DNA of 64,000 nucleotides from Stomoxys calcitrans (lineage: Eukaryota; Arthropoda; Insecta; Diptera; Muscidae): positions 227,491,827 through 227,555,826 of the forward strand of contig NC_081553.1 in assembly GCF_963082655.1 (NCBI RefSeq). The letters run 5' to 3'. The translations under genes and the position numbers were made by a program. Each line of letters opens with the position of its first letter. Position 1 is the stretch's first letter. This document shows positions 22,905-35,725 of this stretch, piece by piece. The notes under the pieces were generated by a model that did no database searches, had not been told where the DNA came from, and saw nothing but the letters and a program-made list of their open reading frames with translations.

Positions 22905-23060
22905 TTTAAGGAAAGTCCACGACTTCTTACGAGAAGTTTACGACTTCCTAAGGAAAGTCTACGATTTCCTAGGGAAAGTCTACGACTTCGTAAGGAAAGT
23001 CTACGACTTCGTAAAGAAGGTCTATGACTTCCATAGGAAAGTTTTAGACTTTCTAAGGTT
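22905..23060. repeat. Second patch of the 21-bp minisatellite
   Basis: Seven or eight diverged units ('aaggaaagtccacgacttct' to 'agttttagactttctaagg'). They lie about 40 bases upstream of the candidate exon's acceptor and 1.4 kb from the main array. Confidence 0.9.
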
Positions 23061-24315
23061 GAATAAAAGTTTGCCTATGGGAAACCCTTATTTAAGCACG
23101 CCGATTGGTTTAAATTAAACTTTAAGGCACAAATTTGGTTTAGTTAATCTTTCGTCTGTTCAATCATAGCTAAAACCACTATTCTAATACTCTTTGCTTG
23201 GTTTTTCTATTTATCCATTTTCAAATTTCCCCCCACTAGTCCATAAGAGACATTCCACACCTATTATATAGATAAGTGACCACTAACTCATGTAATGCTA
23301 TATCAGACAGTCATTAAATGAGTGAAATGCAAAAAAAAAATTGTAATCACATAAAATGTCAGTTATTTCCAGTTAATAGGTTTTTTAAACTCGATTTAAC
23401 TTTGACATATTTCTGATTGTGGCGTAAGTCAAATGCCCGCATGGAACCACATCCCTTCTCATTACACTCGACCCTTTCATTAAAGCTTTTCCGGTCATGC
23501 AAACGTCATAGTGGTCATAAAAGGCAGACAACGCATTAGAGAGTTTTCTATACAGCGCAGAACAACTAAAAAAACATGAATGCCTATTGTGAACAAGGCA
23601 CTAAATTAGAATATTGTGTTAGGAAATAACCCAAGGGAAACTTATCGTTTGGCGGGTACTTTATACTGGTTGACAAAAAATCTATTCCAAAACTAGAAAT
23701 TATTGTGGTTCTCATATACTTTTTAGAAAACTTCTAGATTTTCTTTGAGAATCCCACCTGGAGCCACGTTTTCCTGCCTTTCGTTTTTTTTATTCATTAT
23801 TTTTCTCTTTTGTTCTTCTTTTCTTTGGGAAGTCCAGGAGTATCTTTAGGTAGCAAAAGTCTTTGTTCGATGTTAATAAATGTTCGACTTGTTAATAAAG
23901 TCGAAGGAATTCCCATAGACTTTTTTGAGAAGATCCTTGCTATGTAAAAAGTTATGCAGTTTCCTCACCAGTTCCTCCTCTTCTAATAGAACATTCGGAG
24001 TAATTGAAAGTTTCATGGTATCTTTGGAAACTTTCCGATTTCTTCAATGCGATTTCTGCTCAAATTTCATTTTTTCGGCGTATTCTGTTTCAAAATGTAA
24101 TTTGTTCTTGCTTCCAATGAACCGAAATGAATAATCAATACATAAAAGAAAAGATTATAAAAGAATTTGATTATTGAAAGAAGGCAGAACTTAAATTAAT
24201 ATTCAAGATAGTTACCCTTAGTTTTCCCTGTGACGAACAATATGACGCATTTTAATATATTTCAAATGAATAGAACAATGACCTAAAAGAAGGGGTTGAT
24301 GTATAATATTCTACT
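23061..24315. other. Spacer, no gene seen
   Basis: AT-rich unique DNA; the frame at 23925-24134 has no recognisable features. Confidence 0.5.
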
Positions 24316-25125
24316 TTTTTTTTTTTTTTTTTTTTTTTAAGTAATTCATATTTATTCAATAAAAGTGTTTACAATAGTAGAAAATGTGCCCCAGCGCCTT
24401 AAAGACATAATTGGGGCGAGTTGGCAAGTCTAGTACCATTGAAATAAAACGCACAATTTAAATGCAAAGAAGGAAAAAAAAATTTTTTTGTATAAAAGAA
24501 ATTTGATTACATAAGAAGCATTCTCACATTATTCAATAAATATGCTTTTAGCTCTGTTTTAAACTTTGAAATTCTTAAGATGTTTTTTAGTTGTTGAGGG
24601 AGGTGGTTAAACTCAGAACATCCACTATGTTCAATTCTCTGTTTTGTCAATTCAAGACGGCATCGTGCAACTTCCAAATTTGAGCTGTTTCTTGTATTAA
24701 AAGTTGATTGATTTCTATGAAATATAATTGATGGAGCCACGAGGTTTCGTACTGATTTAAACACAAATATAAGCATCTGCATTTTATATAGTCCATGTAT
24801 TGGCAATATACCTTTAGCAAAGTCTTCATACAAGGAAATCGTTGAATAAGTCCGTGGTAGATTATAAACATTTCTCAATGCCTTGTTCTGTATTCGCTGC
24901 AATGACTTTAGTTGACCACTCTTTTTGTAACCGTACATTATTGACATGTAGTTAAGGTGACTGTGAATCAATGAGTTGTAAATCAAAAAATTTGTCTTTA
25001 TATCAAACTTGTTTTTGTATTTATATAAAATTCCAATTGCAGGTGCTACTTTAGATTTGATGATATGGTAGGGCTGAAGAAAACAGGAAGGCTGCACAAA
25101 CATTTGTTTCAATCGACAATTTTTG
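24316..25125 (-). mobile_element. 5'-truncated LINE with poly(A) tail
   Basis: A T-run at 24316-24339 is the poly(A) tail in minus orientation, preceded by an AATAAA signal and a short 3' UTR. Minus frame 25112-24507 (201 codons) is intact and reads as the C-terminal part of a non-LTR polymerase. It includes KTNFLIYNSLIHSHLNYM, then LKSLQRIQNKALRNVYNLP, then HGLYKMQMLIFVFKSVRNL, FNTRNSSNLEVARCR, and NHLPQQLKNILRISKFKTEL. These match, in order, the region after the reverse transcriptase catalytic core in CR1/L2/jockey-like LINEs. The catalytic core and endonuclease are absent, as expected for incomplete target-primed insertion. The open frame and the tail suggest a relatively recent insertion. 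Confidence 0.8.
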
Positions 25126-25329
25126 AACGAATTTACATAAATTTATGGTAATAGAATTACGCAATTCCCTTTATTCAAGCTGACATTAAAATATGCAAGA
25201 TAAGACAAAAAGATTCTAATAACAATGGTTAAATAAATCAAAAAGAAACTTGTTTCAAAGGGATGAAGGATTCAACGAAAAACGTTATAAGAGCAGACAA
25301 CTTTTTTCAGTACGAAGAAATTGCGTCAT

Positions 25330-27470
25330 TAAGGAAAAACTTCTTCGTAGAGCAAAATTAAGGTTAATTCGTGATCACTTCCAAAAACTCAGTTTTTTGA
25401 TGAAAATCGACCAAAAAATTAATTTTTCTCTTCCAAAACTTAAATATACCATATCTCCTTAACTAAGCCTGGTAGAGCAAAAGTAAGGTTAATTCGTGAT
25501 CAGTTAGATTTTTTGATGAAAATCGACCAAAAAGGTAATTTTTCCCTTCCAAAATTTAAAATGGCCATAACTCCTTAACTAAGCCTCGTAGAGCAAAAGT
25601 AAGGTGAATTCGTGATCACTTGCAAAAATTCAGTTTTTTGATGAAAATCGACCAAAAAATTAATTTTTCCCTTCCAAAACTTAAAATGGCCATATCTCCT
25701 TAACTAAGCCTCGTAGAGCAAAAGTAAGGTTAATTCGTGATCACTTGCAAAAATTCAGTTTTTTGATGAAAATCTACTAAAAAATTCATTTTTCCCTTCC
25801 AAAACTTAAAATGGCCATATCTCCCTAACTAAGCCTCGTAGAGCAAAAGTAAGGTTAATTCGTGATCAGTTCCAAAAGTTTAATTTTTTGATGAAAATCG
25901 ATCAAAAAATTAATTTTTCCCTTCAAATTTTCCCTCAAATGGGCCATATCTCCTTAACTAAGCCTCGTAGAGCAAAAGTAAGGTTAATTCGTGATCACTT
26001 GCAAAAATTCAAATTTTTGATGAAAATCGACCAAAAAATGTATTTTTCCCTTCCAAAACTTGAAATGACCATATATCCTTAACAGAGCCTCGAAGAGCAA
26101 AAGTAAGGTTAATTCGTGATCACTTGCAAAAATTCAGTTTTTTGATGAAAATCGAACAAAAAATTAATTTTTCCCTTCCAAAACTTAAAATGACCATATC
26201 TCCTTAACTGAGCCTCGTAGAGCAAAAGTAAGGTTAATTCGTGATCACTTGCAAAAATTCAGTTTTTTGATGAAAGTCGACCAAAAAATTAATTTTTCCC
26301 TTCCAAAATTTAAAATGGCCATATCTCCTTAACTAAGCCTCGTAGAGCAAAAGTAAGGTTAATTCGTGATCACTTGCAAAAATTCAGTTTTTTGATGAAA
26401 ATCGACCAAAAAATTAATTTTTTCCCTTCCAAAACTTAAAATGGCCATATCTTCTTAACTAAGCCTCGTAGAGCAAAAGTAAGGTTAATTCGTGATCACT
26501 TGCAAAAATTCAGTTTTTTGATGAAAATCTACTAAAAAATTCATTTTTCCCTTCCAAAACTTAAAATGGCCATATCTCCCTAACTAAGCCTCGTAGAGCA
26601 AAAGTAAGGTTAATTCGTGATCAGTTCCAAAAGTTTAATTTTTTGATGAAAATCGATCAAAAAATTAATTTTTCCCTTCAAATTTTCCCTCAAATGGGCC
26701 ATATCTCCTTAACTAAGCCTCGTAGAGCAAAAGTAAGGTTAATTCGTGATCACTTGCAAAAATTCAGTTTTTTGATGAAAATCGAACAAAAAATTAATTT
26801 TTCCCTTCCAAAACTTAAAATGACCATATCTCCTTAACTGAGCCTCGTAGAGCAAAAGTAAGGTTAATTCGTGATCACTTCCAAAAACTCAGTTTTTTGA
26901 TGAAAATCGACCAAAAAATTAATTTTTCTCTTCCAAAACTTAAATATACCATATCTCCTTAACTAAGCCTGGTAGAGCAAAAGTAAGGTTAATTCGTGAT
27001 CAGTTAGATTTTTTGATGAAAATCGACCAAAAAGGTAATTTTTCCCTTCCAAAATTTAAAATGGCCATAACTCCTTAACTAAGCCTCGTAGAGCAAAAGT
27101 AAGGTTAATTCGTGGTTCCTTCCAAAAATTCAGTTTTTTGATGAAAATCGACCAAAAATTAAATGTTTCCCTTCCAAAACTTAAAATGGCCATATCTCCT
27201 TGACTAAGCCTCGTAGAGCAAAAGTAAGGTTAATTCGCAATCACTTGCGAAAATTCAGTTTTTTGATGAAAATCGACCAAAACATGAATTTTTCTCTTCC
27301 AATACTTAAATTGGCCATATCTCCTTAACTGAGCCTCGTAGAGCAAAAGTAAGGTTAATTCGTGATCACTTGCAAAAATTCAGTTTTTTGATGAAAATCG
27401 ACCAAAAAATTATTTTTTCCTAGTAGTCATATCACCTTAAATAAGCCTCGTAGAGCAAAAGTAAGGTTAA
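25330..27470. repeat. 125-bp satellite array, about 17 copies, with higher-order repeats
   Basis: The anchor 'aagcctcgtagagcaaaag' recurs at about 25581, 25706, 25831, 25960 and 26085 and onward, a step of 125 bp (one of 129). Each unit carries 'ttttttgatgaaaatcgacc' and 'catatctccttaacta'. Two longer blocks repeat: 25741-25975 is essentially repeated 755 bp later, and 25370-25580 1500 bp later. The array starts in AT-rich DNA and passes straight into a DINE-like array at about 27478. Monomers are not a multiple of three, so only short frames occur. Confidence 0.95.
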
Positions 27471-27477
27471 TTCAGGT

Positions 27478-28456
27478 TAAGACCGAAGATGGACTATATC
27501 GGACTATATCTTGACGAAGCCCCCATATAGACCGATCCACCAATTTAGGGTCTTAGGCCCATAAAAGCCACATTTAATATTCGATTTTATTGATATTTGG
27601 GACAGTGAGTTGTGCTAGGCCCTTCGACATCCTTCTTCAATTTGGACCAGATCGGTCCAGATTTGGATATAGCTGCCATATAGACCGATCCGCCGATTTA
27701 GGGTCTTGGGCCCATAAAAGCCACATTTATTATCCGATTTTTCTGAAATTTGGGACAGTGAGTTGTGTTAGACCCTTCGAAATTCTTCTCCAATTTGGCC
27801 CAGATCTGTCCAAATTTGGTATAGCTGCCATATAGACCGATCCTCCGATTAAGGGTCTTAGGCCCATAAAATTTACATTTATTGTCCGATTTTGCTGAAA
27901 TTTGGGACAGTGCGTTGTATTAGGCCCTTGAACATAGATCTTCAATTTGGCCCAGGTCGGTCCAGTTTTGTATATAGCTGCCATGTAGACCGATCTTTCT
28001 ATTTAAGGTTTTGGGCCTTTAAAAGGCGCATTTATTGTCCGATTTTGCCAAAATTTGCGAGAGTGAGTTGTATTGGGCCCGTCGACATTCTTCTCCAATT
28101 TGGCCCGGATCTGTCCAGATTTGGATATAGCTGCCATATAGACCTACTTTAGATTGAAGGTTTTGGGCCCATAAAAAAAATTTATAATCCGATTTCACTG
28201 AAATTTGACACTGTAATTTATGTTAGGCTTTTCGACATCTGTGTCGTATATGGATCAGATCGGTTTATTTTTAGATATAGCTGTTGAAAATAGAAATATT
28301 TTTTGTACTTATAAATATTTGGTCCAAATCGGAACATATTTCTATATAGCTGCTATGGGGCATAAGGCATGCATTTTTTCACCGGAATTTGACGAAATTT
28401 GGTGGTGGGTATCCAAAGTTCGGCCCGGCCGAATTTAGCGCCTTTTTACTTGTTTT
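27478..28456 (+). repeat. DINE-like array with right terminus
   Basis: About five to six monomers of about 153-155 bp, with 'gggtcttaggcccataaaag', 'tgaaatttgggacagtgagttgt' and 'atatagctgccatatagacc'. The right end shows 'ggtggtgggtatccaaag', the palindrome TTCGGCCCGGCCGAA at 28419-28433 and 'cctttttacttgttt'. The left end is missing, replaced by the 125-bp satellite. Confidence 0.8.
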
Positions 28457-29079
28457 TTAAATATATTTTTTTTTGTGTAATGCTTTTCTTTGTGTTCACA
28501 ACGATTTTTTGTTACATAAATAAATATTCACCATTGTTTGTTTGCTGCAAATACAAACAATTCTTGATTGTTTTTGCTCGTAATGTTTTTCTTTTTTCTG
28601 AAAGTCAAGTTAACTAAAGAAACATTTCTTAAATACTTTGAAGGCATGATGATGAACATGAACATTTCTTAGAAATATCTTCACAAACCATTGGGACGAG
28701 GCACAAAATCGTATAAACAAAATGTTAACAGAAACCCAAACAAACTGAATGCAATCTTTCACAGTGTGATTTTGTAGAGTGGGGAATTGTTTACTGCATT
28801 TATTTTGTTTAAATTCAAAAGTGTTTTGCTGTTAAACACAAAATTTAATGATGTTGATTTTGTATACAGAGTTTGCTATGTTGAAGTTTTGTGTCTCTTA
28901 AGGCTATACAGGGAGAAAAGGATATGGGATAGCTGTGGGTGACAAGGATTTTTGGTTTAAGCAACAAATCTGGCCAAATTTGCTTCCGATTCCCATATAA
29001 ACCGACCCCAATATGACCTTTTAAGCCCTTTGAAGCTCCAATCTTTACTCTATTTGATTTGTTCAAAATAATTCATATA
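28457..29079. other. Spacer, weak DINE-like debris at its end
   Basis: Mostly unique AT-rich DNA. From about 28980 'cccatataaaccgacccc' marks one decayed monomer in front of the MITE. Confidence 0.45.
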
Positions 29080-29226
29080 TTGGGTTGCCCAAAAAGTAAT
29101 TGCGGATTTTTTATATAGTCGGCGTTGACAAATTTTTTCATATTTGATTAAAGATCATTCTAAGTTTTATTAAAAATGCATTTACTTTCTTTTAAAAAAT
29201 CCGAAATTACTTTTTGGGCAACCCAA
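29080..29226 (-). mobile_element. Mariner-type MITE, copy 4, internally deleted
   Basis: 147 bp. Both termini are intact and flanked by TA (29078-29079, 29227-29228), but about 90 bp of the middle is missing between 'aaattttttca' and 'tatttgattaaag'. Confidence 0.9.
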
Positions 29227-29228
29227 TA

Positions 29229-30135
29229 CAAACTTTGTAATTTTGTCTTCATGTTTGGCATAATCCATGTTTCTTAGTACCTCATATTCGACCTGGTCGA
29301 ATGTTTCCCGTTTTTTTTTTAATTATTTAAAAATGTTTTTTTTTTTTTTTAGTTTTGTGGCATCCCTACTTAACTTTTTCATAGCATTTTCCATAGCTTT
29401 GCCTTGTTAATGTTTTTATGACCCACCAAATGGCTGCATGATGAAGCTGCTCCATCATCTTTGCCATTTTAAAACCATTTCGAATTCACCGAAGCAAAGA
29501 ATCCACCAGGCACATTGGACTATCTTGCTGCCTATCTTGCTGAGGTGCCCAGTGATATGCTATTTCACATTCACAATTTAAACAAAAATATTTTGAATAT
29601 TTGCTGACGAGTGTTGTTGTTCTTAGTCTTCTTCAAAATATCTCTCAAGATGCCTAAAAGATTTGTTGCCTCTTGGCGGTAAATATTTGAGAAACTGCAT
29701 GGCTGTTGAAGTTTACCTCGACTCCAGTGTTGTTGACTGACTACAAGTTCTTAATGATTTGTTAACTGCAGTGAACGGAACGACAGAAAGACGGACAGAC
29801 CGATGTCGGAAAACAAACATCATTGGAGGCTATTAAGTCCATTGTAGCGACTGCTTGCTCTCTCCACAGTCCATCATGTAGTCTTCATTAGCAGAAATTA
29901 AGTGTTTACCACCATTATCATGGATTTCATGCTCCGCTGTTTGGCTTGCCTTCTTCCTGCTTCTTTCCCTCGCACTCATAGTTGTTCTGTTTACAATTGT
30001 TTAACAAACTAATTTACACTTTTGGAACATTTTCTTTGCAATGTTTGAGTTTTAATGAATTTTAGCTTTTTGCCTCAGTTGAAAAGAGATTTGGCTGTCT
30101 GTCTATCCCTCATGGGATGTGTTAAATGGATGGTG
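29229..30135. other. Spacer, no gene seen
   Basis: Contains two T-runs (about 29312 and 29336) and otherwise unique DNA without recognisable coding. Confidence 0.5.
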
Positions 30136-30139
30136 GCTA

Positions 30140-30830
30140 ACGATTATGGGTTAATCGCTAAAACTCAATGGTGGTGTAAATTAGTTTTGCTTGAAGAAGG
30201 AAGAATAGATGCATGGTTGGATTTATCGAAATGCGCCTTTTATGGGCCCAAGAACCCAAATCGAGAGATCGGTTCATATGACAGCTATATCCAAATCTGG
30301 ACCGATCTGGGCCGTATTGCAGAAAGATGTCAAGGGGCCTACGTTTACTCACTGTCCCGAATTTCGGGGACATCGGACAATAAATGCGCCTTTTATGGGC
30401 CCAAGACCTTAAATCGAGAGATCGGTTAATATGGCAGCTATATCCAAATCTGGACCGATCTGGGCCGTATTGCAGAAAGATGTCGAGGGGCCTACCTTTA
30501 CTCACTGTCCCAAATTTCGGGGACATCGGACAATAAATGCGCCTTTTATGGGCCCAAGACCTTAAATCGAGAGATCGGTCTATATGGCAGCTATATCCAA
30601 ATCTGCGCCGATCTGGGCCAAATTGAAGATAGATGTCGACTGGCCTATCCTAACTCACTGTCTTGAATTTCAGAAAAATCGGATATTAAATGTGGCTTTA
30701 ATGGGCCTAAGACCCAAAATCGGCGGATCGGTCTATATGGGGGTTATAGCAAGATATAGTCCGAAGCAGCCCATTTTCGAGCTTAACCTGCTTATAGACA
30801 AGCAAAGAATCTGTGCAAAGTTTCAGCTCA
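30140..30830 (-). repeat. DINE-like array, minus orientation
   Basis: About four monomers in reverse of the type at 27478 ('cgccttttatgggcccaaga', 'tcggttcatatgacagctat', 'tcactgtcccaaatttc'). Two adjacent units (30240-30430 and 30390-30570) are almost identical, which points to recent local amplification. The plus frame at 30055-30429 and the minus frame at 30158-30526 are repeat by-products. Confidence 0.7.
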
Positions 30831-30837
30831 ATATCTC

Positions 30838-32898
30838 TATTTATACTCTACACCACCACTGTGGTACAGGGTATTATAGATTTGTGCATTTGTTTGCAAC
30901 GCTAGGAAGGAGAAAAGCTAGACCCATTGATAAGTATACCGATCGACTCAGAATTATTGTACTTTCTGATTCGATTTAGCCATGTCCTTCTGTCCGACGG
31001 TGTGTCCATCTATTCTTAAAATCAAAGTGCAGGTCGTATTTGTTGTCCAATCATCACGAAATTTTGCACACATCACTTTTTCAGCTCAAGGACGAACGTT
31101 ATTGATTTTGGTAAAAATCGGTTCAGATTTAGATATAGCTCTCATATATATATATCGCCCGATTTGCACTTAAATGACCGTAGTAGCTTCAATTTTCAAC
31201 CGATCTGCACAAAATTTGGCACGAACTGTTTTCTTGGTGATCTTAACATATCTGAAAAATTTAATCAAAATCGGTTCAGATTTAGATATAGCTGTCATAT
31301 ATATGTATCGCCCGATTTGCACTTAAAAGGCCGTAGTAGCTACAATTTTCAACCGATCTGCACAAAATTTGGCACGAATTGTTTTCTTGGTGATCTTAAC
31401 ATATCTGAAAAATATCATCAAAATCGGTTCAGATTTAGATATAGCTCTCCTATATTTATATCGCCCGATTTGCACTTAAATGACCGTAGTAGCTTCAATT
31501 TTCAACCGATCCGCACAAAATTTGGCACGAACTGTTTTCTTGGTGAAATATTTAATAAAAATCGGTTCAGATTTAGATATAGCTGTCATATATATGTATC
31601 GCCCGATTTACACTTAAATGGCCGTAGTAGCTACAATTTTCAACCGATCTGCACAAAATTTTGCATGGATTGCTTTGTTACTGATCTTAACATATCTGCA
31701 AATTTTCATCAAATCGTTTCAGATTAAGGTATAGCTCCCATAGATATGTATCGCCCGATTTTCACATAAATGGCAGTAGTAGCTAAAATTTTCAACCGAT
31801 ATGCACAAAATTTGGCATGGATTGTTTTGTTACTGATCTTAACATATCTGCAAATTTTCATCAAAATCGGTTCAGATGTAGATATAGCTCCCATAGATAT
31901 ATATCGCCCGATTTGCACTTAAATGGCCGTAGTAGCTACAATTTTCAACCGATCTGCACAAAATTTAGCACGAACTGTTTTCTTGGTGATCTTAATATAT
32001 CTGAAAAATTTCATAAAAATCGGTTCAGATTTGGATATAGCTCCCATAGATATGTATCGCCCGATTTGCACTTAAATGGCCGTAGTAGCTACAATTTTAA
32101 ACTTATCAGCACAAAATTTGGCACGGATTGTTTTGTTACTGATATTATCATATTTGCGAGATTTCATCGAAATCGGTTCAGATTAAGTTATTGCTCCCAT
32201 AGATATGTATCGTCGGATTTGCACTTAAATGGCCGTAGTAACTACAATTTTCAACCGATCCGAACAAAATTTGTCAGGGATGGTTTTCTTGGTGATCTTA
32301 ACATATCTGAAAAATTTCATCAAAATCGGTTCAGATTTATATATAGCTCTCATATATATGTATCGCCCGATTTGCATTTAAATGGCCATAGTAGCTACAA
32401 TTTTCAGCCGATCTGCACAAAATTTGGCATGGATTGTTTTATTACTGATATTAACATATCTGCAAATTTTCATCAAAATCGGATCAGATTAAGGTATAGC
32501 TCCCATATATATGTATCGCCCGATTTGCACTTAAATGGTCGTAGTACCTAAAATTTTCAACCGATCTGCCCAAAATTTGGCTCGGACTGGTTTGTTACTG
32601 GCCTTAACATATTTGCGAGATTTCATTAAAATCGGTTCAGATTTAGATGTAGCACCCATATATATTTATCGTTAGATTTGCACTGATATGGCCTTAGTAA
32701 CAGCAATTTTCAAACGCCCGAATTTTGCCATTCCTTACTGGTTTTAACAGACAGACGGACGGACATTTCTAGATGGTCTTAGATTTTTACGGTGATCAAG
32801 AATATATATATTTTATAGGGTCGGAAATGGATATTTTGATGTGTTGCCAACGTAATGACAAAATGAATATACCCCCATTTTTCGCTGGTGGGTATAGA
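30838..32898. repeat. DINE-like element with inverted termini and 153-bp tandem core
   Basis: The left end 'accaccactgtggtacagg', 'gattcgatttagccatgtcc' and 'ttctgtccgacgg' is matched at the right, in reverse, by 'cagacagacggacggaca', 'gatcaagaatatatatatt', 'aatgacaaaatgaatat' and 'cgctggtgggtata'. Between them are about ten monomers; 'cgcccgatttgcacttaaa' falls at about 31156, 31309 and 31462, a step of 153 bp. Since 153 equals 51 codons, plus frames 31164-31727 and 31817-32551 stay open and give a repeated YVSPDLHLNGRSSYNFQPIC motif. I treat these as non-genic. Confidence 0.75.
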
Positions 32899-33535
32899 AA
32901 TATTAGACCAATCAACAACATTTTTGCCACCCTCAAAGTTTGTTTCATTCCATTGAGTTAATTTGAAAATCATTAAGGTCTTAATCATTTGTTTATCTTA
33001 TCTTTGTTTGAAATAATGTCCTTATACCCCCCTTTCAAGTGGTGATGGAGTTGCCATTTAATATCTCTATGAAGTTATTTCCAGCATCCAATTACCTTAA
33101 GCGAATGATTACAAACATTTAAATTTCGGTACAATCAAAGACATAGAAAAATAATGAAATTTCAAATATTGAATTTGAAATTTCAAACCTCTAAGATGCT
33201 GTAGATTTTGAGTTGATTTCTTGTTTATTTAATGAAACAAAAAACACTTACAACGAAAACCACTTCAGTCTGATCGAGGAGGAGGTATTTGTATTTAAGT
33301 GCCCACTAGATATGCCTGCCCAGCAACAATGCCCTGCCATGCCACCAATATCGTTTGTCAAGACTTTGCTTTCTTCTTCGTTCGATGGAAGTGAAAAACA
33401 AGTGCAACAGCAAGCGATTTACCCACTCAGCGATATTTGTCTATCCCTTGATGTGCTCAAAGATAACAAACCAAGGAGCACACTAGGCTGGAAAACAAAA
33501 TTGGATATGAAATAACGAAACAATATATCGATAGA
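32899..33535. other. Spacer, no gene assigned
   Basis: Unique-looking DNA. A plus frame at 33213-33515 has a balanced composition (MPAQQQCPAMPPISFVK and onward) but no recognised domain or clear splice sites. Confidence 0.45.
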
Positions 33536-34130
33536 CATAATAGAAAGAGATTGGTCTATATGGCAGCTATATCCAAATATGTTTCGATCTGGACGATATT
33601 CAACAAACAGGTGTAGAGGTCTATAAAAACTCACTGTTTCAAATTTCATCAAAATAGGATTAAAAATGCTCCTTTTGTGGGCTCAATACTCTATATCGGG
33701 AGATCGGTCTATATGGCAGCTATATCCAAATATGGTCCGATCTGGACTATATTCATCAAAAGGATTTAGAGTGGTACCTGAACTCGCTGTACTGAATTTC
33801 ATCGAAATCGGATGAAAAATACTCATTCTATGGGCTCAATTCTCTTTATCGGGAGATCGGCCTATATGGCAGATATATCCAAATATGGTTCGATCTGGAC
33901 CACATTTGACAGGAATGGGAACGGGGTCTACCAGAACACACTGCGCCAAATCTCATCGAATTCGTGTAATAAATGGAACTTTTATGGCCCCCATACCCTT
34001 TATCGGGAGATCGGGTGGTCGGTCTAGGGGCAGCTATACCCCAACATGGTCCGATCTGAACCGCACTTCACAGAAGTGAATAGGGGTCTATCAGAACTTA
34101 CTGTGTCAAATTTCATCGAAATCGGTAGGC
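33536..34130 (-). repeat. DINE-like array of the 7830-9372 type
   Basis: About four units in reverse ('tcgggagatcggtctatatg', 'gctcaatactctatatcgg', 'caaatttcatcgaaatcgg'). They end in direct contact with the LINE fragment at 34136. Confidence 0.7.
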
Positions 34131-34135
34131 CTTCT

Positions 34136-34872
34136 CTGAGGATGGCATAATCCGCCATAACGGCAGACAATTTGACAGTTAAGGCCAGAGGACTGTTGTC
34201 AATAAACCCGAAGCCTATTGGGTCGACGCAGTCCGAGTTAAGGACGACGAACGAAACAGCGAAACAGTCGGTAGGACGGCGAAAATCCCATAAGGCGATC
34301 CGGAATGTGAGAGTACGAGGCTATTACTGAAAGGAAATAAGAAGGAGTTCAGTATAGCTTATGGTATCATAACGGGATACATAGGACTACGAGCTCTCTT
34401 ATGCAAAATCGGTGCAGCAAGTGATAGCATGCATAGGGCATGTGGGGAAGATGATGAGACTTTGGAGCATTTCCTATATCATTGCCCGGCTTTGGCAGCT
34501 AAAAGACACCTGTATTTAGAGGGGCATACAATACCAGACATGAACAAACTTAGTGAAATGGTAGGAGTTCCGTAAGCAGCACGAAATCCTTAGCTTAAAA
34601 TTTTCTTTTTCGAGTTTACTTTTTAGTTTTTAGAGCGCACAACAAGCCGTTTACTGGCAGAGGTGTATACCCATAGTGACATGGGACGGATTAATTTCTG
34701 CACCCTTTTTTCAACCTAATCTTACCTAGCCTAGGGGAGTGGTTTGGAAAACAATTAAGGATTTTGTAAGTAGCACGGAATTCCTAACTTAAATTTTCTT
34801 TTTCGAGGTTCCTTTTTAGTTATAGAACTTACAACAAACCGATAACTGGTTTATGTGTGGCATGGGGCGGAA
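34136..34872 (+). mobile_element. LINE 3' portion plus a second LINE 3' end in tandem
   Basis: 34136-34560 translates in shifting plus frames to the end of an RNase H-like domain and the post-RNase H segment: a HNGRQF-like start, 'ARGL', then a Cys/His-rich CGEDDETLEHFLYHCPALA (34458-34514), the zinc-knuckle-like motif common to the C-terminus of several insect LINEs. The 3' UTR has 'gagcgcacaacaagccg' and closes in 'ttttttcaacctaatctta' at about 34733. A second partial 3' UTR of the same family follows (34734-34872). Stops and frameshifts show it is inactive. It is the same family as 1682-2500 and 47016-47433. Confidence 0.75.
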
Positions 34873-35725
34873 TATCCGGTTTTTGTCAGTGCACATACAG
34901 GCATTTTGTATCTTGGGCGAAACTTTTAAAATTTTCACATTCGGAGTTTACTACCCGCATTGCATCGAGCTGCTCAACGTCAAAAAAGAGGAAAAAAAAA
35001 TTGTGTTTGAGAATGTGTCCATACTAGTGGCGAGCACACACCTGTAATTAATTGCAAGTCCATGGTTCTGCTTGGGATTATTTTCTTGTGTACGTATACA
35101 GTAATGTGCAATTGTGTGAGTATTTTTGCCCATAACTGGCCTAAACATTCAAATACTCATCCTTTCTCTCTATAAAAAGAGAGACACATGAGTATAATTA
35201 TTGGCGCGGTAAATGACAATTGAAACACTTTTGCCATTAAAGAGTATTTGGTTTTACAACAAAAGAAAGCTCTTTACAATAAACGAAGTCAATAATGCTA
35301 TGGTTATGGCAAACGTTTGAGGTGTCAATGCGAAACGCACCAATACTGACTGCTGGCAGACTGAACTTTACCCAATGGAAGAAACAAAAATGAGTCTGTT
35401 TTAGCTACACACTCTGCCAAATTGAGGAGTTACAAGAAATAAACTAACCAAAAGAATCATCTTTTCGTGTAGCAAATCTTCTTTTCCTGTAAACGAGTCC
35501 TCCTTTACCAGGGACGAAGTTTATAAAAGTTTTACCACAACCGAAGTGGCTTTAACACTGAAATGTGGCAAATTCACGAGGAACATTCAGCGTTGGAGGG
35601 AAGTGTTGCACAGTTACTATAAAAAATGGTACTTCCCCAATAAAACAGATTTGTTCATCTCAAACGTTTTATTTTTTGGGTGTACTTCTTATACCAAATT
35701 TTTGCTAAACCTGTAAATGTTTAAG
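34873..35725. other. Spacer, no gene seen
   Basis: Unique DNA; the frames at 34853-35047 and 34951-35148 have no recognisable features. Confidence 0.5.

Noticed and set aside
25330..27470. CRISPR-like or gene-cluster array
   Set aside because: Units are contiguous, without unique spacers, and are satellite monomers.
31164..32551. 187- and 244-codon frames as a repeat-domain protein
   Set aside because: The 51-residue repeats equal the 153-bp DNA monomer. The same DNA family elsewhere has stops and occurs in both orientations.
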